A stretch of 64,000 nt of DNA from Ampelocalamus luodianensis (lineage: Eukaryota > Streptophyta > Magnoliopsida > Poales > Poaceae), in NCBI GenBank assembly GCA_036346255.1, contig CM070632.1, positions 25,322,657-25,386,656 on the forward strand, in the 5' to 3' direction. The notes under the pieces are model-generated. The model searched no databases. It saw only the letters and a program-made list of their open reading frames with translations, and was not told the DNA's origin. Shown here in pieces: positions 12,119 to 20,613 of the stretch. The position numbers and the translations under genes were made by a program. How positions within the stretch are numbered: the first letter of the stretch is position 1; each line of letters begins with the position of its first letter.

Positions 12119-12127
12119 AAAAATTAA
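12119..12127. repeat. MULE target-site duplication, left
   Basis: AAAAATTAA, identical to 16562-16570. Nine bases is the standard duplication length for Mutator-type elements. Confidence 0.9.
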
Positions 12128-13387
12128 GGGACAATTAAGAATTTGTCACCCAATAGAACGACGTTCTCACCTTTGCCACTCTATAGATTGCAATCATTTA
12201 TTTGCCACTCTATACAATTTTTAATCATTTTTTTGCCACTTTGGACTTTTTAACTCATTTTCCATTTTTCAAGGACATGAAAAGACCCAAATGCCCCTGA
12301 GCTTTGCTTTGGCTGAAGCTTCTCCTCTTCTATACCTATTTCTCCTTCTTTCTTGCTTCTTTGTCTTGGCCGAAGAAATTCATGGCGCCACCTCTGGTTC
12401 TTGGCGCCTCCTCCTTGGCGCTCTGCACCGCCGGCTCCGGCCTGCTGGCCCGCCGTCGCTCGCATCCCTAGTGGCCCGCCGCACTGCATTTCCCCTTCGG
12501 TCCAGCCCTCAGCTCACACCTCTACCTTGCGCTCTCTCTCTCTCTCCGTGGCTTGGCCCTGCCGTGTTGCACCACCAGCAATCGCCGGTGTAAGATCGAG
12601 GAGGCCGACTAGAGGGGGGTGAATAGTCGTTTCTAAAAAAAATCTCTAAGGCTAAAACCGATTTCTAATGCGGAAGCTAATAACAATTACGGTTTAGCCT
12701 AAATCAACTCGGTTCGACTAATGTGCTACAACAAGTCTAATTATAATGAAAACAATTAGTCATAGACTTGTAAGCAATTCAATTTAAGCAATGTAAATGG
12801 CACAAAGCATGGCAAGCATTCATACACAATGAATAAGCAATTTAATACAAGAAATACAAATTGCACAATGTAAAGCAATAGAATGCAAACCACAAAAGAC
12901 ACGGTGATATTTTACCGTGGTGATCTGAGACTTGTCGGTCTCCCCTAATCCACGTTGAGGGAAGTCCAAACCAATTGGACCGCTCCACTCCATAAATTAA
13001 GCCTTCTCAGAGGTAACCAATACCTCGCTCCACTAGGGTTGCTCTTGCTCCACTCCGGAGATGGCGAGCACCAAGCCACTCACAAACACCGGGCCTTCTC
13101 ACAAGCTTCACTTGAGAAGATCACCGGACCACGACGCCTCCACCCCATCTAGGTGTCGGCAAACACCAAGAGTAATAAGCCAAGCCCCTTGCTTGACTCT
13201 CACCACGTGCAACGAATGCACAAGCTCAAATGGATACAAAATCCAACTCTAGATGCAATACATGCAACTAGAGACCTCTCTCCTTGCTCACAAGGTGCAA
13301 CACATGCACAATAGAGAGGAGAGGCTCACGCTAGCTCAAGAGAGTGAAATGAAGTGCCAAATATTATCTCTCAACCGGCCAAGGGGT

Positions 13388-13395
13388 TATTTATA
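13388..13395 (-). promoter_or_regulatory. TATA box of LTR copy A
   Basis: TATAAATA on the minus strand, in the same context (GGGCTATAAATA) as in the other three copies of the family. Confidence 0.5.
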
Positions 13396-13787
13396 GCCCT
13401 CACAACAAAAACTAGCCGTTTGGAGCCGTTACAGCCCAAAAACTAGCCGTTACAGACTTGGTGCGGTACTACCGTAGTGCAAACCGCGGTATTATCTTTT
13501 ATCGGTAGTGCCTCTCTTATAAGGGTGGTAGTTCTGCAGCCCAATTTCAGCACAGACGACCCTCGGTAAAAAGGTCATAACTTTGACTCCGATGTCGGAA
13601 TTGAGTGATCTTGGGCTCTATTGAAAGCTTATTCAGAGGGCTACACAACCCACCTATTTGATTTGATCTCAAACACATTTTATCAAATCAAAAAGCACAA
13701 CTCCAAAGAGCCACTACCATGGTCTAAGTCCAAAAAATTAGCAACAAGCAATCTTAGATCATACCAAAGGAAATGCATGAATCCCAA

Positions 13788-13950
13788 CAATTTGCAAAAC
13801 ACATTTGGAAACTTAGATCATGCCACAAGGAGTAGGTATATGGACTTCAACCATTTGCAAAACACATTTACAAAGTATAGTCACATGCTACAAGGATTAA
13901 ATGCATGAGTTTCGGCTATTTGCAAAACACATTCGCAAATAATAGTATCA
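13788..13950. repeat. TTTGCAAA hairpin array, LTR copy A
   Basis: Three units of TTTGCAAA-like arms around the loop ACACA. The last unit extends to CTATTTGC...GCAAATAATAG. Confidence 0.7.
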
Positions 13951-14194
13951 TGCCACGGAGAGCTAGAGCAAGTGAGATTGAGCTATCAACACATGATGAG
14001 ACTCAAGCTACTAGGCAAGACCCATCTTAATAGTACGACAACCTATACTAGCAATCCGGTCTACCAACCAATCACCAAGACCGGCAAAAACTAGGAACAC
14101 ATCCTTAGCCCTAGCTAGTCATACATTTGCCTTGAGCATCCACTTGAAGCTTGATGACGCATATCCTCGCTTCAACTTCGGGTTCTTGACTTGA

Positions 14195-14450
14195 AAGCTC
14201 ATCAACACATGATGACTTTCTTTGCTTCGGGTCTTGACTTGATGTCCATCAACACATGATGACATCCTTCATCCCGAGTCTTGATATGCATCAACACATG
14301 ATGCAATCTTGACCTCCATCAATATATGATGGATCTTCTCTTGACTTGATGATCAACTCATGATCATGTCTTCTTCGAGATCTTGATATGTATCAACACA
14401 TGATACATTTTCTTCTTGAACCTTGACTTGATAACGATCAACTCATGATG
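14195..14450. repeat. ATCA/TGAT hairpin array, LTR copy A
   Basis: Seven units with core ATCA, loop ACACA, ACTCA or ATATA, and TGAT. The outer arms differ between units (for example GAAAG with CTTTC, GATGT with ACATC, TGTATCA with TGATACA). Confidence 0.8.
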
Positions 14451-15324
14451 TCATCCAAAGTCTTCATCACCCTGGAACATAACCTATTCATCCAACTTAT
14501 GAAAAATGTTAGTCCCACAATGTCATTAACATTGATTACCAAGATATACCTGCATAAATGCTTCTAAACAAGTCATTACTTTCAGGTGCGGTGCTACCAC
14601 CAACTAATACGCGGTAGTTCCGATAATCGGTAGTTTCGCACAACACATTGCGGTACTACCGCAATACCGAGAGAGCAACACATGCTCAAAATCGCTGCTA
14701 AGGACCAAAAAGCATACGCTCTGGATTTTACATACCGCCATCATAAGAATGGTAGTTCTGTGAGCCGGTCATACCGCGCACAAAGCGCTGGTACTACCGC
14801 GCCACCTCAGAGCAAACCAAGTCCAAAATGCAACATTACTGGAATTTCCATACCGCACATAAATCGGTACATCCAAAGTGAGGTACTACTCTCAAACAGC
14901 GCCGGTGCTACCATGCTTCCAAGAGAGCAACAAATGCTTCTCTGGAAAACACGTACCGCCACAAAGGCCGGTACAACCGAGGTGCGGTAGTTCCTCTCAA
15001 AGGAACACCGGTGCTACCAATACTGTTGAGAAAAACATAACACCAAAAACAAGCTCTCTAGAATAAACATACCACCATGTAAAACCCGGTACTACCACAC
15101 ACCGGTAGTACCGCTTACCAAATGCGGTCGTACCGATTTCCACTGAAGTTCTTCCAGAAGCTTTTCGAAATGCAATGCATGACTCCTTTGTCTTGAGCCA
15201 TGTCGATCTTTTATCACCTTTGCATTTCCTTTTCATGTCAGCACTCAAACTCTGGGACTAAGCCTCGAAAACATCTTAGTACACCCATTAGTCCCATAAC
15301 ACAATTGTAAATAATTGAATATAA

Positions 15325-15575
15325 AACAATATGAGTATATATGAACTACATAAGTTATATATACCATGAGTATATACGAACTACAAGTTGTATATACTAA
15401 ATATGAGTGTATACGAACTACACAAGTTGTATATACTCATATGAATATATTAACTACATAAGTTAAATATATTCAAGGATATATGAGCATCTATGAACTA
15501 CTTAAGTCTCATATGCTCTCATATACTCATATGAATATATTAACTACACAAATTAAATATATTCAAGGATATGTT
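15325..15575. repeat. AT-rich AACT/AGTT hairpin array, LTR copy A
   Basis: Repeated units with the arms GAGTATATAC and GTATATACTC, or GAATATATTAAC and GTTAAATATATTC, around AACT, ACATA or ACACA, AGTT. Confidence 0.7.
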
Positions 15576-16561
15576 TCAAAGTAAAGATCCTTAATATATG
15601 TAGAAAGAAAATATAGATCAATACTAACGAAACCACAAAATATAGAATGAACTCCCCCTAAATGTGTGCATACACAAATGTGTAATGAAAACATATGCAC
15701 ATATCCAAGTTAACCTTTTTGGTGGAGTTTAACCTATATTTTGGATCCGAGGAATGCAACAAGATATAATAAGAAGAAGTAGAATGCATACCTCTTGTAT
15801 TTTCATCTTTATATCCAAACGAGACTAAGCAATAGATAATCAATATAATTGTTAGTCTCACAAATAGATTTGTCATTAATGAATACATACAAACTGAGAC
15901 TAAACATGATATAACAATAAGAGTGTTAGTCTCACAAGTGCATTTGTTATTAATCACCAAAATACTCCATTAACACATAATGGCGGGTCTAGATCCTTCA
16001 CCCGGCCTGGCCTGCCGCTTGGCCCCTGCCTGCCACCACCACCAGCGCCCGCCTCCCTCTCGGCCCGCCTCCGTTCCCCTCAGCCCAGCACCACCTCGGT
16101 GGCCCGTGCGCACGCCACTCGGCTCCTCTCCTCGGCGCCCTGTGGGTTCGGGTTCGGGTTTGCTGACGGCGACGCAGTGGTGCTGCAGGGCGACAGCGGC
16201 GACGGCTACATCAGCTGGCAGTGGCCGGTGTTGGTGGGGAAGGTGGAGGTGAGCTTGGCGGTGACGAGTGCCTCCGGGAGCGACCAGAAAAGGAGAAGAA
16301 TAAGAGGGGGAGAGAGAAGGTGGGGGTGGCCTGTTCGGTGGGGCCCGATTGGCAGTTTGTGCCTGGTCATGTGACCTAGGGGCATTTTTGTAACTTTCGG
16401 TGGGCATAAATGGCCTGGAAAATGGAAAATGAGTTTAAAAAAATCCAAAGTGGCAAAAGAATAATTGAAAATTGTAAAGAGTGGGAAATAAATGATTGCA
16501 ATCTATAGAGTGGTAAAGGTGAGAACGTTGTTCTATTGAGTGACACATTCTTAATTGTCCC

Positions 16562-16570
16562 AAAAATTAA
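16562..16570. repeat. MULE target-site duplication, right
   Basis: AAAAATTAA, identical to 12119-12127. Confidence 0.9.
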
Positions 16571-16974
16571 CACCTATTCCTATAGCTAGAGATCGATGTT
16601 GAGGAAGAATTGTGTCATACTGAGAAAGAGGAGATGCATCCCTTTTATAAAAATAAAAAAGTTGTACATGGAACCAACACTGCTAGGTGTGTGAAGTGTG
16701 AAAATGTCTCTTATAACATTCTTTCCTACTTTCACTAACACGTGGGTCATTTTGCTTTGGTTTGGTGGGGTCTATTCGTCGGTCACCCTTGGGAAAGTTG
16801 CTGAAGAAATTTCGGTACACTTACTTTTTATTTAATAAGAGCATATTAGTTGAAGATCTATTGCAACTTCTTACACTCTTGACCATATCTTACAAAATCC
16901 CATGTGTTGTATGAGCGTATCTAGATTGTTTGAATACCTAATTAGCAGTGTAATTTAACCAATTATTATTTTTA
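16571..16974. other. Non-coding DNA right of the MULE
   Basis: No gene is seen in these 404 bases. Because the MULE inserted here, this stretch was originally continuous with the MADS-box remnant on the left and may be its former upstream DNA. It holds AT-rich runs but nothing diagnostic. Confidence 0.5.
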
Positions 16975-17392
16975 GGAAGAAGTCTATTTCACCCCCTCAA
17001 GTATCGACATGCGGACAAGTGACCCCCTAGAAAAAAATCGGCCCTTTGACCCCCCTAAGTTGCAAAACCGGACAATGAGCCCCCTCCGGTTGTTTCGTGC
17101 GGTGGTTTTGTTGACGTGGCATCCGGTTAGATTAGTTTCGCCATATTGACTGCTGACTCGGCTGCGACATGGCAAGGACTCAGCTTCTACCCCTCTTTCT
17201 TCCTCAGTCTCTCTCCCCGACGCCGCCTTCTACCCCCATCTTCTTCCTCGCGTCCATCTCGTCCATCACGGCATACGCCCGCTCCATCTCTACCCTCTTC
17301 ACCAGTGAGGTTGTTGCCGCTCAGGTCCAGCTTCAGCAGCCGCCTCGCTGCTACCGTCTCCATCGATTGTGCCCCTCTGTGCTTGGGGCAGC
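16975..17392. mobile_element. Left end of a second MULE (half element)
   Basis: It begins with a sequence rich in TTCACCCCCTCAAGTATCGA, GTGACCCCCTAG and TTTGACCCCCCTAAG, then GACGTGGCATCC, all typical of the terminal repeats of a rice MULE group. A GC-rich interior (17160-17392) follows. It stops exactly at the LTR at 17393. The complementary right end is not found beyond the other LTR at 28551. Confidence 0.5.
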
Positions 17393-18188
17393 TGTAAGAT
17401 CGAGGAGGCCGACTAGAGGGGGGTGAATAGTCAATTTAAAACTTCTAAGCGCTAAAACCGATTTCTAATGCGGAAGCTAAATGTCAATTCGGTTCAGCAC
17501 AATTAACGCCTAAAACAACTAGGTGCACCAACAATACAAGTCAATAATAAATAGAGTAATTTAGCAACGACTTGTAAGCTATCAACTAATGAAATGATCA
17601 ATCAAGCACATACAAGATAGCAATCATACAAATAAATAAGCAATTATACAATAAATGTAAATTGCACAAAGTAAAGCATATGAAAGCTAATCACAAGAAG
17701 CACATGGGACACAATGATGTTTTACCGTGGTGGTCGGAGACTTGCCGGTCTCCCATAATCCACGTTGAGGGAAACCCAAACCTATTGGGCCGGCTCCACC
17801 AATTAAGCCTTCCTCCGAGGTATCAACCACCTCGCCTCACTAGGGTTGCTCTTACTCCACTCCGGAGATGGCGAGCACCAAGCCACTCACAAACGTCCGG
17901 GTCTTCTCACAAGCTTCACTTGAGAAGATCACCGATGCACGACGCCTCCACGCCGTCTAGGTGTCGGCAAACACCAAGAGTAACAAGTCTTCAACTTTCA
18001 CTTGAACCAATCAAGTGTCAAAGCTCTCGTGGATACTAAATCCACCACCTAATGCAACACATGCAATAGGATTTGCCTCTCAAACCTCACTAAGTGCAAC
18101 ACATGCACAAATGGGAGTAGAGGGCTTGCTCTTAGCTCAAAGGAACTCAATGTGATACCAAAGATTATCTCTCAACCGACCAAGGGGG

Positions 18189-18196
18189 TATTTATA
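18189..18196 (-). promoter_or_regulatory. TATA box of LTR copy B
   Basis: TATAAATA on the minus strand within GGGGGCTATAAATACCC. Confidence 0.5.
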
Positions 18197-18587
18197 GCCC
18201 CCACAACAAAAACTAGCCGTTGGGAGCTGAAATCAGCAAAAACTAGCCGTTACAGCATTGGGGCGGTACTACCGCAGTTATAGGGCGGTACTACCATTTT
18301 TGCGGTACTACCACTGTGCAAGGGCGGTACTACCGTAGCCCAATTTTCAGCACAGACGACACTCGGTAAAAAGTTCATAACTTTTGACTCCGATGTCGGA
18401 ATTGAGTGATCTTGGACTCTATTGAAAGCTTATTCAGAGGGCTACACAACCCACCTATTTGATTGATCTCAAACACATTTGATCAAATCAAAAAGCACAA
18501 CTCAAAAGAGCCACTACCATGGTCTAAGTCCAAAGAAATAGCAACAAGCAATCTTAGACCATGTCAAGGGAATACACATGAATCTTA

Positions 18588-18690
18588 ACCATTTGCAAAA
18601 CACATTTGCAAAGCATAGTCACATGTTACAAGGAATAACCATGAGCCACAACTATTTGCAAAACGTATTTGCAAATATAAGCAACATGTT
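18588..18690. repeat. TTTGCAAA hairpin array, LTR copy B
   Basis: Two units: TTTGCAAA around ACACA, and TATTTGCAAA with TTTGCAAATA around ACGTA. Confidence 0.75.
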
Positions 18691-18924
18691 AAGTTGAGCT
18701 AGAGCAAACACAATGAGCTATCAACACATGACTAACTCAAACTACTAGTCAAGTTCCCTCTTAATAGTACGACAACCTATACTAGCAATCCGGTCTTCCA
18801 ACCAAACACCAAGACCGATAAAAGACTAGGAACACATCCTTAGCCCTAGCTAGTCATACCTTTGCCTTTCGCATCCTCTTGAAGCTTGATGACACACATC
18901 CTTACTTCAAGTCCGGGTTATTGA

Positions 18925-19290
18925 CTTGACAATCATCAACACATGATGATTTCCTTTGCTTCGGGATCTCGACTTGATGTCCATCAACACATGATGACGT
19001 CTTCCATCCCGAGTCTAGATATGCATCAACCCATGATGCATTTTTCACTTGCTCTTCTCCATCAACACATGATGCACCTTCTCTTGACTTGATGATCAAC
19101 TCATGATCATCTCCTCTTCTTGAACTTGACAAGCATCAACTCACGATGCATCCTTTAATTCAAGCTCTTCACTTTAATATCATCAACGCATGATGATTAT
19201 CCTTTTCTTGAACATCATCAACACATGATGATTTCTTCTTCTTCAAGAATCACGACTTGATGACAATCAACTCATGATGTCATCCAAAGT
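18925..19290. repeat. ATCA/TGAT hairpin array, LTR copy B
   Basis: Nine units with core ATCA...TGAT and a five-base loop (ACACA, ACCCA, ACTCA, ACGCA). Most inner arms are 6 to 8 bp and differ from unit to unit. Two units also have outer arms: TCGGGAT with ATCCCGA, and TTCTTGAA with TTCAAGAA. Confidence 0.85.
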
Positions 19291-19411
19291 CTTCATCACC
19301 CGAACATAACCTATTCATCCAACTCATGGAAATGTTAGTCCCACAATGTCATTAACATTAATTAACAAGATATACCTGCATAAATGCTTCTAAACAAGCC
19401 ATTACTGACAG

Positions 19412-19735
19412 GTGCGGTATTACCGCCAACAGCATCCGGTAATACCGCTCTCCGGTAGTACCGTTTCTCAGATGCGGTACTACCGCTTTCCGATCATACC
19501 GCTCAAGGCAGCGGTACTACCGCTCCACGAGAAATCCCAAAAACGATTGCATTGGAAAACGCATCGTCACTTAATCGGTACCAACGGGTGTGCGGTAGTT
19601 CCGCTTTTGAACAGCGGTACTACTGCTCGAGGGTTTACACCGAACACCCAAAAACATGTTCTCCGAAAACATACCGCTACATGAACTCCGGTATTACCGC
19701 ACATCGGTAGTACCGCTTACCAAATGCGGTCATAC
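19412..19735. repeat. GCGGTA/TACCGC palindrome cluster, LTR copy B
   Basis: Many copies of GCGGTACTACCGC and close variants, a 6-bp perfect inverted repeat around one base. Similar clusters are at 13460-13540 and 14584-15140 (A), 18262-18335 (B), 26235-26310 and 27383-27710 (C), and 32470-32960 (D). Confidence 0.8.
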
Positions 19736-19921
19736 CGATTTTCATCGAACTTCTTCCGAAGCTTTTAAATGCAATGCATGACTCCTTTGTCTTAAGCCAT
19801 ATCAATATTTTATCATCTTTGCATTTCCTTTTCAAGTCATCATTCAAACTCCGGACTAAGCCTTGAAAACATCTTAGGACTAAGTCCCACAACACAATTA
19901 CAAATAATTGAATATAGATTT

Positions 19922-20040
19922 GTATGAGTATATACGAACTACATAAGTTGTACATACTCAAAAGAGTGTATATGAACTACACAAGTCTCATATACTCATA
20001 TATGTATTATATGAACTACACAAGTTATATATACTCAAAG
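19922..20040. repeat. AT-rich AACT/AGTT hairpin array, LTR copy B
   Basis: Units around AACT, ACATA or ACACA, AGTT or AGTC with AT-rich arms such as GAGTATATAC. Confidence 0.65.
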
Positions 20041-20289
20041 ATATGTTTCAAAGTAAAGATCCTTAATATATGTGGAAAGAGAATATGGATCAATACTAAT
20101 GAAACCACAAAATATAGAATGAACTCCCCCTAAATGTGTGCATACACAAATGTGTAATGGAAACATATGCACATATCCAAGTTAACCTTTTTGGTGGAGT
20201 TTAACCTATATTTTGGATCCGAGGAATGCAACAAGATATAATAAAAGAAGTAGAATGCATACCTCTTGTATTTTCATCTTTATATCCAA

Positions 20290-20570
20290 ACGAAACTAAG
20301 CAATAGATAATCAATAGAATTGTTAGTCTCACAAATATATTGTCATTTATGAATACATACCTGTTTGGATTTTTGCTTTTATATCCAAGCTGAGACTAAG
20401 CATGATATAACAATAGGAGTGTTAGTCTCACAAGTGCATTTGTCATTAATCACTTAATCACTTGCATGCCTTCATGATTTTCACCTTTATATCCAAATAA
20501 GACTACACAATATGTATATCAATAAAAGTGTTAGTCTTCAATTAGATTTATCATTAATCACCAAAACTCC
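20290..20570. repeat. Three tandem units with GAGACTAA/TTAGTCTC arms, LTR copy B
   Basis: Each unit of roughly 100 bp carries TTTATATCCAA, then GAGACTAA, a loop of about 25 bases, TTAGTCTC and CATTAAT. In the third unit the arms are AAGACTA and TAGTCTT. Confidence 0.7.
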
Positions 20571-20602
20571 ATTATCGCATAATGGCGGGTCTAGATCTTT
20601 CA

Positions 20603-20613
20603 ATCTCCCTTTT
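20603..20613 (-). promoter_or_regulatory. Polypurine tract of the gag-only element
   Basis: AAAAGGGAGAT on the minus strand, directly upstream of the 3' LTR start at 20602. Confidence 0.8.

Larger units (their letters stand above)
12589..16000 (-). mobile_element. Solo LTR (copy A) of the hairpin-array LTR family
   Basis: On the minus strand it runs TGAAGGATCTAGACCCGCC to CTCGATCTTACA, 3412 bp, collinear with the LTRs of the gag-only element at 17393-28551. Flanks GCCGG (12584-12588) and CCCGG (16001-16005) are a 5-bp duplication with one mismatch. No internal region is present, so the element was reduced by LTR-LTR recombination. The copy lies inside a MULE and is therefore younger than it. 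A TATA box is at 13388-13395 (minus strand). Confidence 0.9.
12128..16561. mobile_element. Non-autonomous MULE, possible Pack-MULE, interrupted by a solo LTR
   Basis: Terminal inverted repeats of about 170 bp start GGGACAATTAAGAA at both ends (12128-12300 and the complement of 16380-16561). They are flanked by a perfect 9-bp duplication. Without the LTR at 12589-16000 the element is about 1.0 kb. Its centre (12380-12588 and 16001-16370) is GC-rich and unlike the AT-rich ends, as in Pack-MULEs that have captured gene fragments, but I recognise no gene. No transposase is present. Confidence 0.88.
17393..20602 (-). repeat. 3' LTR of the gag-only element (copy B)
   Basis: It starts TGAAAGATCTAGACCCGCC (at 20602, minus strand) directly after the polypurine tract and ends GATCTTACA at 17393. 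It carries the hairpin arrays described separately. Confidence 0.92.

Noticed and set aside
13500..15250. Many evenly spaced repeats that might be read as a CRISPR array
   Set aside because: The units are hairpins with changing arms and no constant repeat/spacer plan, and they lie in a plant LTR.
17662..18039. The same 100-codon frame in several LTR copies (also 25703-26014 and 33158-33364)
   Set aside because: It is simply conserved LTR sequence, is not open over the same span in all copies, and has no recognisable domain.
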